Shown here in pieces: positions 17,799 to 26,763 of a stretch of 64,000 nt of DNA. Within the stretch, counting starts at the first letter, position 1; every line of letters starts with the position of its first letter. Source of the DNA: Brucella pseudogrignonensis (GTDB lineage Bacteria > Pseudomonadota > Alphaproteobacteria > Rhizobiales > Rhizobiaceae); NCBI RefSeq assembly GCF_002252525.1, contig NZ_NNRM01000016.1, positions 62,001-126,000 on the forward strand. The letters run 5' to 3'. Both the position numbers and the translations under genes were made by a program. The notes beneath the pieces are model-generated. The model was not told the origin of the DNA and ran no database searches. It worked only from the letters and a program-made list of their open reading frames with translations.

Positions 17799-18482
17799 AT
17801 GACAGGTCGTACAATACTGATTGTGGACGATGACGAAGATCTCCGCTCCATCCTCGTCGAACAGCTGGAGCTGTGCGAAGAATTCCAGATTCTTCAGGAA
17901 GACAACGCTACCAAGGGCATCCAGACGGCCCGAAATGGCATTGTCGATCTGCTGATTATGGATGTTGGCCTGCCGGACATGGACGGTCGCGAAGCGGTAA
18001 AGCTTCTGCGCAAGGGCGGCTTCAAGGCTCCGATCATCATGCTTACCGGTCACGACACCGAATCGGACACGATTCTCGGTCTCGAATCGGGTGCGAATGA
18101 TTACGTCACCAAGCCGTTCAAGTTCGCGGTTCTGCTTGCCCGCATCCGCGCGCAGTTGCGCCAGCATGAGCAGAGCGAAGACGCGACATTCATCGTTGGT
18201 CCTTACACCTTCAAGCCAGGCCAGAAGCTGCTTCTCGATGAGAAGGGCAGCAAGATTCGCCTGACCGAAAAGGAAGCAGCCATCATCAAGTATCTCTATC
18301 GCGCCGGCGACAAGGTCATTGGCCGCGATGTGCTGCTTGAGGAAGTCTGGGGCTATAATTCCGGCGTCACGACACACACGCTGGAAACCCATGTCTACCG
18401 TCTGCGCCAGAAAATTGAGAAGGATCCGTCCAACGCATCGCTTCTGGTTACAGAAAGCGGGGGATACAAACTTGTCCCATGA
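17799..18482 (+). CDS. otpR: OmpR-family response regulator OtpR/CenR
   Basis: A 227-residue two-domain regulator with an N-terminal receiver (acidic pocket VDDDED at 9-14, phosphoacceptor D55 in IMDVGLPDMDG, switch lysine in YVTKPF) and a C-terminal winged helix with TTHTLETHVYRLRQKIE as recognition helix. The sequence matches what I know of CenR of Caulobacter and OtpR of Brucella, an envelope- and stress-related essential-class regulator. The ATG at 17799 follows GAGGACAGG; the frame extends nine codons upstream without signal. No histidine kinase is adjacent, as in Brucella. It is followed 34 bases later by the cyclic-nucleotide-binding gene. Confidence 0.92.
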   Translation: MTGRTILIVDDDEDLRSILVEQLELCEEFQILQEDNATKGIQTARNGIVDLLIMDVGLPDMDGREAVKLLRKGGFKAPIIMLTGHDTESDTILGLESGANDYVTKPFKFAVLLARIRAQLRQHEQSEDATFIVGPYTFKPGQKLLLDEKGSKIRLTEKEAAIIKYLYRAGDKVIGRDVLLEEVWGYNSGVTTHTLETHVYRLRQKIEKDPSNASLLVTESGGYKLVP

Positions 18483-18516
18483 TGGACAGCGCCTGATGCG
18501 GGTGTAATGACAAGCT

Positions 18517-18978
18517 ATGGCGCTCGATGACGATATTCGCATTCTCGGCTCAGTAGGCCTGTTCGAGTCTTTCACACCCGAACAGTTGCGTCTGCTCGCC
18601 TTTGGCGCAGAACGCCTTGTTCTGCGTGCCGGTCGTGAACTGTTCCGCGAGGGCCAGAGTGCCGATTGCGGCTATATCGTCGTATCTGGCAACATCACCT
18701 TGTTTCATGATGCAGACGAAGGGCGGATTGCGATCCGCCCCGTCGGCCCCGGCGCGATGCTGGGCGAAATGGCGCTGATTGCGCAGACCACCCGCCTGAC
18801 AGGTGCCCTGGCCGAAGAAGAGACCGAAGTCATCCGCATCAGCCGTGCAATCTTCCGGCGCATTCTGGAAGAATATCCGGAAGCCGCAGCATCGCTGCAT
18901 GCCCATATCAGCAAAAACCTGCTGCAGCTGATTGCCGACATCGAAAAAGTCGCGCCACAGCTTAATGGCAACGACTAA
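18517..18978 (+). CDS. cpkA: Cyclic-nucleotide-binding domain protein (CpkA-like)
   Basis: A 153-residue protein consisting of one Crp-type cyclic-nucleotide-binding domain. The phosphate-binding cassette is GEMALIAQTTRLTGALA with the conserved Glu and Arg, preceded by the beta-roll (ELFREGQSADCGYIVVSG). No DNA-binding domain follows, so it is not a Crp/Fnr transcription factor. In Brucella the equivalent gene next to otpR is annotated as a cAMP-dependent protein kinase regulatory subunit (cpk) and is co-transcribed with it. The ligand is not established here. Confidence 0.88.
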   Translation: MALDDDIRILGSVGLFESFTPEQLRLLAFGAERLVLRAGRELFREGQSADCGYIVVSGNITLFHDADEGRIAIRPVGPGAMLGEMALIAQTTRLTGALAEEETEVIRISRAIFRRILEEYPEAAASLHAHISKNLLQLIADIEKVAPQLNGND

Positions 18979-18981
18979 AAC

Positions 18982-20559
18982 CTATAATTCAATGACCCGC
19001 TCGATACCGATGGCATCCAGAAACGCCTGATCGTGGCTGACCAGCAGCAGACCACCTTCATAGTCACTCAGGGCTGTTTCCAAAGCTTCGATTGAATCGA
19101 TGTCGAGATGGTTGGTCGGCTCATCAAGGATCAGCAATTCAGGCTTCAGCGTTCCGCCAAGAATGCAGGCCAGTGCAGCGCGCAGCAGTTCGCCACCACT
19201 CAAGCTCCCTGCAAGACGCGAGGCGCCCTCGCCGCGAAATGAAAAACGCGCAAGTGCTGCATGGGCATCGTTATCGCTCGCCCCTTTATTCAGTCTGCGG
19301 AAGTTCTCGTAAAGCGTTGTACAGCGGTCCATCAAGCTCATCTGCTGATCGAACATGGCAACCGGCACAAATCGTCTGATCTCGCCTGAAGCCGGCTGCA
19401 AATCGCCAGCAATCAACCGTAGCAGCGAGGTTTTTCCAGCTCCGTTTGCGCCGCGAATGACGATACGCTCTGGCCCGACGATTCTGAGTGAGAAGTCGCG
19501 GATGACTGGGTTTTCTGGCACCGGCCCACCAAAAACATCGAACATTTCAAGCACCACACGTCCAGAAGGCGAAAGCGATGCATCAACGTGGAAACGCATT
19601 TTCTTGATACGTTCGACTTTTGCTTCTGCTTCCCGCAACTGGCTTTGTGCGCGTTCAGCATTGCGCTCAGCAAGTAGCTCTCCGCGACCACCGGTCTTCT
19701 GCGCCTTGTCGGCACGCGCATCGAGCAACAACTTGCTCATACCCGCATCTGCACGGGATTTGCGCCCGCGCGCATCACTTTTTGCTTGCCGTTCGGCAGC
19801 TTCCTGCGCCTTGAGCCTAACCTGCTTCACATCGCGCTGAGCCAGTTCGAGATCGCGCGCTGCCCCTTCCCGCTCCAGTTCTTTCCGCTCGTGGTAGAAA
19901 TCCCAATTGCCGCCATAGAGCGCCAACGCGCCTTGCGAGAGCTCGGCTATCGCATCCATTGACCGCAACAATTCGCGATCATGGCTGACGACAACAGCAG
20001 CCCCCTGCCAATTCGCAAGCATATCGGCAACAGCCTGACGGCCATCGCGATCAAGATTATTGGTCGGTTCATCCAGCAAAATAAGATCGGGCTTCTGAAA
20101 CAGCAGTGCTGCAAGCGCTGCTCGCGTCTGCTGCCCGCCACTCAACTCGGATAGCCGGGTTTGTGGCGAAAGCGAAAGCCCGAACGACAGCAAAGCTTCA
20201 TCGAAACGCTGAGGCAACAGCCAATCCGCCTGTTCGAAATCAACGTCAGTGCCCGCACCCGCTTCGATCCGCTCAAGCATTTCAAAGGCATCACGCGCGT
20301 CGAACAAATCGGCGAGTGTCTGCTGAGCGTCACCACCGACATTCTGCGCAAGCATACCAATCCGGCTGCTGCGCGTGACGGTTCCACTGGATGGTAACAA
20401 ATCACCGCTCATGATTTTCAAAAGCGTGGATTTGCCAATACCATTACGCCCGACAAGGCCGATGCGACCTTCGGTTACGCTGAAATTGATGCCTGAAAAG
20501 AGAGTACGGCCATCAGCCGTGACGCAGGAAATATCCTGAAGAGTGAGAAGAGAAGACAT
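18982..20559 (-). CDS. ABC-F family ATPase
   Basis: A 525-residue soluble protein with two ABC domains and no membrane segment. The first has Walker A GRNGIGKST, signature LSGGQQTRAAL and Walker B LILLDEPTNNLD; the second has RGANGAGKTSLL, LSGGELLRAAL and LLILDEPTNHLD. A charged linker of about 80 residues joins them (P-site tRNA interaction motif region). ABC-F proteins act on ribosomes in translation or antibiotic protection; this looks like a YheS/Uup-type or a resistance-type member, which I cannot separate. The ATG at 20559 is preferred over an upstream start at 20586. It converges on cpkA with three bases between stops. Confidence 0.9.
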   Translation of the reverse strand: MSSLLTLQDISCVTADGRTLFSGINFSVTEGRIGLVGRNGIGKSTLLKIMSGDLLPSSGTVTRSSRIGMLAQNVGGDAQQTLADLFDARDAFEMLERIEAGAGTDVDFEQADWLLPQRFDEALLSFGLSLSPQTRLSELSGGQQTRAALAALLFQKPDLILLDEPTNNLDRDGRQAVADMLANWQGAAVVVSHDRELLRSMDAIAELSQGALALYGGNWDFYHERKELEREGAARDLELAQRDVKQVRLKAQEAAERQAKSDARGRKSRADAGMSKLLLDARADKAQKTGGRGELLAERNAERAQSQLREAEAKVERIKKMRFHVDASLSPSGRVVLEMFDVFGGPVPENPVIRDFSLRIVGPERIVIRGANGAGKTSLLRLIAGDLQPASGEIRRFVPVAMFDQQMSLMDRCTTLYENFRRLNKGASDNDAHAALARFSFRGEGASRLAGSLSGGELLRAALACILGGTLKPELLILDEPTNHLDIDSIEALETALSDYEGGLLLVSHDQAFLDAIGIERVIEL

Positions 20560-20668
20560 GAAGAGCCCCGGAAACGTTGAAAACACTGGTCATCTGAAAC
20601 AGTGCTGTACGATCCATTGCTCTTTTCTCCTCTTCTGAACTTCGCTCTATATAGGCTTGAGTGTTCGA

Positions 20669-21475
20669 TTAATCCAGATCGAATGTCGCAATCACTGGTA
20701 CGTGATCGGATGGGCGATCCCAACCGCGTGCTTCACGCAGGATCTGTAGTCCCTGCATATGCGCTTCCAGATCAGCCGAACCCCAGATGTGATCGAGGCG
20801 GCGACCACGATCCGCTGCATCCCAATCCTTGGCGCGATAGCTCCACCATGTATAGATTTTCTGGACAGCCGGAATGACCTGACGCATCAGATCGCTCCAC
20901 CCACCTTTCACGCGCAAGTCTTCAAGCGTGGTGGTTTCAATCGGCGTGTGGCTGACGATTTTCAACAATTGCTTATGCGACCAGACATCGTTCTCAAGCG
21001 GCGCGATGTTGAGATCGCCAACGAGGATGGATGAATTACCATCCTGCCTGTCAGCCACAATAGCCCGCATTTCCTCAAGGAAACCAAGCTTATGGGCGAA
21101 TTTTGGATTAATTTCCGGGTCTGGCTCATCACCACCGGCAGGCACATAGAAATTATGGATACGGAGCTTTTTGCCACCCGCTGCGACGACTGCACTTAAG
21201 TGACGGCAATCCCCCATCTCGCAAAAGCCGATCTTCTCCACATCGCTCAGTGGACGTTTCGAGATGGTCGCAACGCCGTGATAGCCCTTTTGACCACTGA
21301 TCGCGATATGCTCATAGCCAAGTGCGCGAAAGCCCTTGGAAGGGAACTGATCGTCGGGACATTTGGTTTCCTGAAGACAGAGAACATCCGGCTGATAGTC
21401 GCTTAAAAACTGCTCGACCAGCGGCATGCGCAGACGAACAGAATTGATGTTCCAGGTAGCAACAGAAAAGGTCAT
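20669..21475 (-). CDS. xthA: Exodeoxyribonuclease III
   Basis: A 268-residue exonuclease III/AP endonuclease of the EEP superfamily acting in base-excision repair. Seen are N in WNINSVRLR, the catalytic Glu in LCLQETKCPDDQFP, GDLNIAPLENDVW with the Asp-Asn pair, the loop DRGRRLDHIWGS, and the terminal DRPSDHVPV carrying the catalytic His. The ATG at 21475 directly opens the conserved TFSVATWN strand; an upstream TTG is unlikely. It follows lolA on the same strand. Confidence 0.95.
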   Translation of the reverse strand: MTFSVATWNINSVRLRMPLVEQFLSDYQPDVLCLQETKCPDDQFPSKGFRALGYEHIAISGQKGYHGVATISKRPLSDVEKIGFCEMGDCRHLSAVVAAGGKKLRIHNFYVPAGGDEPDPEINPKFAHKLGFLEEMRAIVADRQDGNSSILVGDLNIAPLENDVWSHKQLLKIVSHTPIETTTLEDLRVKGGWSDLMRQVIPAVQKIYTWWSYRAKDWDAADRGRRLDHIWGSADLEAHMQGLQILREARGWDRPSDHVPVIATFDLD

Positions 21476-21565
21476 GGGAATAAGACTCGCGGTCACCAAA
21501 AGATGGCCGCGAACCTAACCATTTATCCGACAAATGCAAATGTAGGGCAGCAATAAAACAGAGAA

Positions 21566-22258
21566 TTACTGGCCTTTGCGCTTCATCGCGATGCGCTGAT
21601 AGTCGATCTTGAACATATCGTCGGTAAAGCGCACACCGGTGCGCAAATTGAAGATCATCACCGTTGTATCAAGGCCTTGCGCATCGGTGATCGTCCACTG
21701 CTTCAGTTCATAGGTCTTTGGCTCGAACATCAGCGTAATCTTGGAGCTGCCGAACACTTTTTTGTCACCAATGACCAATGTGGTCATATCCGGGTCCTGT
21801 TTGACGCTCTGAAGACGGCCACCGCCAAGGTCAATCTTATCGGAAAGAAGCAGCTTCAGCGGCGTAGTGCCCAGCGCATACATATCCCAGGTATCGAGCT
21901 TACGATTGTTGATGACAACCTGATTGCCATCCGAAATCACGCGTACCGGCGAGTTGTTGTAATTGAAACGGATTTTGCCCGGACGTTCGATATAGAAAGT
22001 GCCGCCTGTCTGGTCGCCCTTCGGGCCAAACTGAACGAACTCACCGGTCATGGTGCGAACAGAAGAGAAATGATCTGCAATCTGCTGAGCGGCCGCGGCA
22101 TTTCCCGCGCCCTGCGCCTGAGCCACAACGGGAGTGAACACCGGCGCAACAGAACCAAGAATCAATGCTCCCAATCCGAGGAAGGCCGCGAAACGGCTGG
22201 CTTTCGCAAATGCGGAAATGCGGGAGAACATCATCGGCAAACTCTCTCTTTTCATCAT
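21566..22258 (-). CDS. lolA: Outer-membrane lipoprotein carrier protein LolA
   Basis: A periplasmic chaperone that ferries lipoproteins from LolCDE to the outer membrane; Omp19, encoded in this window, would be a client. The mature part (from about residue 45) shows the LolA fold: HFSSVRTMTGEFVQFGPKG, FYIERPGKIRFNY, GNQVVINNRKLDTW. A signal peptide of the FAAFLGLGALILGS type ends near AQAQG. The frame is open 107 codons further upstream into ftsK, without homology, so the start is placed at ATG 22258; ATG 22234 or 22231 is equally possible. LolB is not seen, as usual in alphaproteobacteria. Confidence 0.92.
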   Translation of the reverse strand: MMKRESLPMMFSRISAFAKASRFAAFLGLGALILGSVAPVFTPVVAQAQGAGNAAAAQQIADHFSSVRTMTGEFVQFGPKGDQTGGTFYIERPGKIRFNYNNSPVRVISDGNQVVINNRKLDTWDMYALGTTPLKLLLSDKIDLGGGRLQSVKQDPDMTTLVIGDKKVFGSSKITLMFEPKTYELKQWTITDAQGLDTTVMIFNLRTGVRFTDDMFKIDYQRIAMKRKGQ

Positions 22259-22288
22259 TCTCTCAAGGTAGATCGGCAGTTGGGCGCC

Positions 22289-22318
22289 AGTGTGGCAACT
22301 CAAAGTGTGGCAACTCAA
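22289..22318. repeat. 15-bp tandem duplication between ftsK and lolA
   Basis: The unit AGTGTGGCAACTCAA occurs twice, head to tail, in the 76-base gap downstream of ftsK and upstream of lolA. No hairpin or gene is formed. It looks like a replication-slippage duplication. Confidence 0.85.
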
Positions 22319-22334
22319 GCTCACGAATTCTCGG

Positions 22335-24902
22335 CTAGAAATCGTCGTCGCCTGTCGGCACCAGTATTTCGCGCTTGCCGGCATGATTGGCAGGTCCAAC
22401 GATACCTTCGTCTTCCATGCGTTCGATGATCGAAGCAGCACGGTTATAGCCAATGCCCAAACGACGCTGGATATAGGAAGTCGAAGCCTTCTTGTCGCGC
22501 AGCACCACAGCCACAGCCTGATCATAAGGATCGTCGGAATTTTCAAGGTTAGACGTTCCAGCCGGACCGCCGCCTTCATCCTCTTCCTCGTCTTCGGTGA
22601 TCGCGTCGAGATATTCCGGCACGCCCTGAAGCTTCAGGTGCTGAACAATACGCTCTACTTCGTCATCGCCCACGAATGGACCATGCACGCGCTGAATGCG
22701 ACCGCCACCGGCCATAAACAGCATATCACCCTGACCAAGCAGCTGCTCGGCGCCCTGCTCGCCAAGGATAGTGCGGCTGTCAATCTTGGACGTAACCTGG
22801 AAGGAAATGCGGGTCGGGAAGTTGGCCTTGATCGTACCCGTGATAACATCGACAGATGGGCGCTGTGTTGCCATGATGACGTGGATGCCTGCGGCACGCG
22901 CCATCTGCGCCAGACGCTGCACCGTGCCTTCAATATCTTTACCAGCCACCATCATCAAATCGGCCATTTCGTCGATGATCACGACGATATATGGCATTGG
23001 TTCGAGATCAAGCTGCTCGGTTTCGTAGATCGCTTCACCGGTATTACGATCGAAGCCGGTCTGAACGGTACGGGCGATCTGCTCACCCTTTTTCTGGGCC
23101 TGACCGACGCGCTGGTTGAAGCCGTCAATATTGCGGACGCCAACCTTGGACATCTTGCGATAGCGGTCTTCCATCTCACGCACGGTCCATTTGAGCGCGA
23201 CGACAGCCTTTTTCGGGTCTGTCACAACCGGCGTCAGAAGATGCGGAATACCGTCATAGATGGAGAGTTCCAGCATCTTTGGATCGATCATAATCAGACG
23301 GCATTCCTGCGGCGTCATACGATAGACCAGCGACAGGATCATGGTGTTGATCGCCACCGACTTACCCGAGCCGGTTGTACCAGCCACCAACACATGCGGC
23401 ATCTTCGCAATATCGGCAATCACCGGTTCACCGTTGATTGTCTTACCCAGCGCCAGCGCAAGCTTTGCCTTTGACTGTTCAAAGTCACGGCTTGCCAGCA
23501 TCTCGCGCAGATAAACCATTTCGCGCTTCTGGTTCGGCAATTCGATACCGATGACATTGCGACCCGGAACAACGGCAACACGGGCTGCTATCGCGCTCAT
23601 CGAGCGGGCGATATCATCCGCCAGACCAATTACGCGAGATGATTTGATACCCGGAGCCGGTTCAAGTTCGTACAGAGTGACAACCGGACCCGGCTTCACA
23701 TTGATGATCTCGCCGCGCACACCGAAATCTTCCAGCACGCCTTCAAGCAGACGCGCATTCTGTTCAAGCGCATCCTTGGACAGCGACGCATCGCGCTGTA
23801 CGAGCTTGGGCTCAGCCAGATAATGCAGCGACGGCATTTCAAATGCGCCGCCTTCCTTGAGGAACGACGCCTGTGCTTCGCGCTGGATGCGTGCGCCACT
23901 CTTAGGTGAAGGCGCACGTTCGCCAACGCGTGCCTTGGCGCGCTGTGGCGGTGCATCGTGCCATTCCTGACCTGCCAGCGGCGCACCATCGCCGTCATTA
24001 TCGAAACCGTCATCCATTTCAAACGGCGGCTCTTGCGACGGAGCAGAACCAAATCCCGGATCATGGCGAGGACCGTTGCGCGTTTCAGCAGTACGACGCA
24101 CGCTGCGCATATCACCGAACTCGTCTTCACGCGGCTTACGACGCTTGATGCCTGTAAGGCGCCTGAAAGTGGCGGTTGCACTGAGCATTGTATGCGTCAT
24201 AGCACCGACGAATTGCGAAATGCCGCCCGATGCCGTTTCGTCGTCATTATCGTCGTCTTCGAAGTCGTCTTCCGCAGCACCGCGCGCAGCAGGCGTGTCG
24301 GCCAACACTTCGCGGCGACCAATAATGCCACTTGCAAAAAGGCAGAGCCAAAGGGCTGGAAAGGCAAGCACCAGCGCAATGCCGGATGCTATCGCACCTT
24401 GTGGGAATGCGCCGATGAAAATACCTGGGATGCGCAGCATCATGTCACCGAAGACACCGCCAAGGCCAATTGGCATTGGCCAGCTTTCCGGCACCGCAAA
24501 GCAGCTTGCAATGGCTGCGAACAGCAGCGCTGCGCCAAGCCAGGCAAAACTGCGCTTGGCAATGCGACTGATACCGCCACGCGTCATCAGCAGCAGTGAC
24601 CAGATGACCAGCGGAAGCAGAACTGGAACGCTTGCAAGGCCAAAGAACTGCATGGCGATGTCGGAGAATACCGCGCCCGGATAGCCAAGCGCATTGGTAA
24701 CAGGGTTGTCTGTTGCATGGCTGAGGCTTGGGTCTGCAACATTCCATGTCGCCAGAGCCCCCACCGCAGCACCCGTAAGCGCAAGCAATCCCAGACCAAA
24801 CAGGATATAAAATTGCCTGCGGAAGATATTGGCCAATCTCAGCCTGTCTTCCGAAATCCGCTCGTCACGCAGCGGGTATGAGGGCGAATATCCTTGCCGC
24901 AT
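22335..24902 (-). CDS. ftsK: DNA translocase FtsK
   Basis: A septal, hexameric DNA pump that positions chromosome dimer-resolution sites and activates XerCD. The 855 residues comprise four to five N-terminal membrane helices (to about 190), a charged linker, the motor domain with Walker A GTTGSGKS near 507 and Walker [14 protein letters not shown], and the C-terminal winged-helix gamma domain ([18 protein letters not shown]) that reads polar sequence motifs. The start is set at ATG 24902, behind GGGACAGG; a longer frame to 24959 lacks support. XerC is encoded at 41413. A CtrA box lies 88 bp upstream. Confidence 0.96.
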   Translation of the reverse strand: MRQGYSPSYPLRDERISEDRLRLANIFRRQFYILFGLGLLALTGAAVGALATWNVADPSLSHATDNPVTNALGYPGAVFSDIAMQFFGLASVPVLLPLVIWSLLLMTRGGISRIAKRSFAWLGAALLFAAIASCFAVPESWPMPIGLGGVFGDMMLRIPGIFIGAFPQGAIASGIALVLAFPALWLCLFASGIIGRREVLADTPAARGAAEDDFEDDDNDDETASGGISQFVGAMTHTMLSATATFRRLTGIKRRKPREDEFGDMRSVRRTAETRNGPRHDPGFGSAPSQEPPFEMDDGFDNDGDGAPLAGQEWHDAPPQRAKARVGERAPSPKSGARIQREAQASFLKEGGAFEMPSLHYLAEPKLVQRDASLSKDALEQNARLLEGVLEDFGVRGEIINVKPGPVVTLYELEPAPGIKSSRVIGLADDIARSMSAIAARVAVVPGRNVIGIELPNQKREMVYLREMLASRDFEQSKAKLALALGKTINGEPVIADIAKMPHVLVAGTTGSGKSVAINTMILSLVYRMTPQECRLIMIDPKMLELSIYDGIPHLLTPVVTDPKKAVVALKWTVREMEDRYRKMSKVGVRNIDGFNQRVGQAQKKGEQIARTVQTGFDRNTGEAIYETEQLDLEPMPYIVVIIDEMADLMMVAGKDIEGTVQRLAQMARAAGIHVIMATQRPSVDVITGTIKANFPTRISFQVTSKIDSRTILGEQGAEQLLGQGDMLFMAGGGRIQRVHGPFVGDDEVERIVQHLKLQGVPEYLDAITEDEEEDEGGGPAGTSNLENSDDPYDQAVAVVLRDKKASTSYIQRRLGIGYNRAASIIERMEDEGIVGPANHAGKREILVPTGDDDF

Positions 24903-24960
24903 AAAGCCTGTCCCGAACCATGTTTTGGTGCCCTGCGGCTTGTGAAGCCTCGGGCGCAAT

Positions 24961-25010
24961 GAATCGGGGTGATCCTAGCCTTGCGATGGTTAATTCCTCA
25001 TTAACCATGC
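24961..25010 (-). promoter_or_regulatory. Candidate CtrA box upstream of ftsK
   Basis: TTAA (24990-24993), seven bases, TTAA (25001-25004) fits the CtrA consensus exactly and lies within the palindromic GGTTAATTCCTCATTAACC. It is 88 bp from the chosen ftsK start. A GANTC site (24961-24965) lies between the box and the gene. The spacing to the start is nearly the same as in the ftsE case. Confidence 0.6.
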
Positions 25011-25031
25011 GACTTCTTATGTGGAGAAATG

Positions 25032-25058
25032 AAAAAAGGCGCGGTTTCCCGCGCCTTT
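25032..25058 (-). terminator. Terminator of amtB
   Basis: A 10-bp stem (AAAGGCGCGG/CCGCGCCTTT) with a TTTC loop is followed, in the minus direction, by six T (25032-25037). It begins about 25 bases after the amtB stop. Confidence 0.85.
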
Positions 25059-25081
25059 CCCCTTGTTGAGACAACCCTGTT

Positions 25082-26383
25082 CTACTGAACAGACTCGCCG
25101 TGCAAAGCGATATCGAGGCCTTCCATTTCGGCCTGCTTGCTTGGACGCAGACCCATGATGGCCTTGATTACGTAGAGAATAATCGCGGTCGCGACTGCTG
25201 TGTAGACAATGGTAACGGCTGCACCGAAGAACTGCTTGCCCATGGTTGCACCTTCGCCCGCAGCGTTGATCGCAACATCGGCAAAAAAGCCCGTCAGGAT
25301 CGCGCCAACAAAGCCGCCAACGCCGTGTACGCCGAACGCATCGAGCGAGTCGTCATAACCAAGTGCGTGCTTGAGCTTAACCGCTGCCACATAGCAGATA
25401 AGGCCTGCGACGATACCGATGATCAGCGCGCCCGTCGGATTGACGAAGCCTGCCGCAGGGGTAACAGCAACCAGACCAGCTACCGCGCCCGAAATAATGC
25501 CGAGAACGCTTGGCTTACCCGCGATTGCCCACTCAGCAAACATCCAGGCAAGAGCCGCACCAGCGGTCGCAACCTGCGTGTTGAGCATGGCGACAGCGGC
25601 GAGCGAATTTGCACCGGCAGCAGAACCTGCGTTGAAGCCGAACCAACCCACCCACAGAAGGGCTGCGCCGATAACCGAGAGAACAAGGTTGTGCGGCGCC
25701 ATGTTGGTCTGGCCATAACCGTCACGCTTACCGATGATCAGTGCTGCAACAAGACCTGCGACACCGGCATTGATGTGAACGACCGTACCGCCAGCGAAGT
25801 CGAGAACGCCGTCAGAGCCGAGGAAGCCGCCGCCCCATACCCAATGCGCAACCGGCACATAGACGATGAAGAGCCACAGAACCATGAAGACCAGCATGGA
25901 GGAGAACTTCATGCGCTCTGCAAACGAACCCGCAATCAGCGCAGGCGTGATAACCGCAAAGGTCATCTGGAACACGATGAAGAGGTATTCAGGGATGGTG
26001 CCGGTGAGCGAATCCATCGTTACGCCAGCAAGGAATGCCTTATCGAAACCACCGATAAAGGCGTTCATCGAACCGCCATCGGTAAAAGCAAGCGAATAGC
26101 CGAAGAACATCCACAATACCGACATCAGGCAGGTAATTGCGAAGCTCTGCATGACGGTGGAAAGCACGTTCTTCTTGCGCACCATGCCACCATAGAACAG
26201 CGCAAGCCCCGGAATGGTCATCATCAACACAAGTGCGGTTGAAGTCAGCATCCAGGCGGTATCGCCAGTATCAAGGGTCGGGGTTGGTGCAGCTGCATCC
26301 TGTGCAAAAGCTGTTCCAGCCAGAGCGAGCAGTGCAGGCAGAGTGGCGAGAGCCGTTTGCTTGAATCTTCCAGTTATGAGCAT
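25082..26383 (-). CDS. amtB: Ammonium transporter AmtB
   Basis: A trimeric inner-membrane ammonium channel of 433 residues with a cleavable signal peptide (ending TAFA-QDAAAP) and eleven membrane helices. GGTVVHINAGVAGLVAA holds the first twin histidine, and GYDDSLDAFGVHGVGGFVG the second together with the conserved Asp. The ATG at 26383 follows GGAGATA. AmtB is normally controlled by the PII protein GlnK, whose gene usually sits beside it; no glnK is present here. A sigma-54-like promoter lies 66-86 bp upstream. Confidence 0.96.
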   Translation of the reverse strand: MLITGRFKQTALATLPALLALAGTAFAQDAAAPTPTLDTGDTAWMLTSTALVLMMTIPGLALFYGGMVRKKNVLSTVMQSFAITCLMSVLWMFFGYSLAFTDGGSMNAFIGGFDKAFLAGVTMDSLTGTIPEYLFIVFQMTFAVITPALIAGSFAERMKFSSMLVFMVLWLFIVYVPVAHWVWGGGFLGSDGVLDFAGGTVVHINAGVAGLVAALIIGKRDGYGQTNMAPHNLVLSVIGAALLWVGWFGFNAGSAAGANSLAAVAMLNTQVATAGAALAWMFAEWAIAGKPSVLGIISGAVAGLVAVTPAAGFVNPTGALIIGIVAGLICYVAAVKLKHALGYDDSLDAFGVHGVGGFVGAILTGFFADVAINAAGEGATMGKQFFGAAVTIVYTAVATAIILYVIKAIMGLRPSKQAEMEGLDIALHGESVQ

Positions 26384-26763
26384 CGAGTATCTCCGTCGAA
26401 TGGCGGCTTCAAACGCGTCTGCGCTGAAAAGACCGGTTCAAAGCTACAGAAACAAAAATCGTGCCAGTTGGGCGCGATGGAACGAAGAGGATCCAATTTT
26501 TCTGATATTTGGCATTCATGCGTAAAGTGAAATCAAAGGATAGAAACGGCATTTCCGCCCAAAATCCGGGCTTTTTAACAAACGGAATGTGCAGTCCAGC
26601 CCGAGAAAAATCTTGCCGTAAAAATAATAAACGGCTTTTCCCGGAGAGGGAAAAACCGCTTTAAGTGATTCATCGGATTCAGCTTTTGCGATTGAAGCCC
26701 ATTTTACGCAATCGACATATGCATAAAATTTAATCGCGTACTTTTATGATGATTAAAATATCA
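26384..26763. other. Intergenic region between tesB and amtB; no glnK
   Basis: These 380 bases contain no reading frame resembling a PII protein on either strand. They hold a sigma-54-like promoter for amtB and an imperfect hairpin at about 26631-26661 (GGCTTTTCCC/GGGAAAAACC) followed leftward by a T-rich stretch, which may end tesB transcription. The segment 26700-26763 is AT-rich. Confidence 0.6.
26449..26469 (-). promoter_or_regulatory. Sigma-54-like promoter for amtB
   Basis: Read on the minus strand the sequence is CTGGCACGATTTTTGTTT. The -24 element TGGCACG is perfect, and four bases later comes TTGTT in place of the consensus TTGCT at -12. Only the C of the -12 GC differs. Transcription would start near 26440, giving a leader of roughly 55 bases. 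RpoN/NtrC control is well known for amtB. No clear NtrC site was found. Confidence 0.5.

Noticed and set aside
22290-23474. 394-codon open frame opposite ftsK
   Set aside because: Antisense to the conserved FtsK motor domain; no family features.
25100-26242. 380-codon open frame opposite amtB
   Set aside because: Antisense shadow with highly charged, low-plausibility protein.
26384-26763. Possible glnK remnant between tesB and amtB
   Set aside because: I found no PII motif in any frame on either strand.
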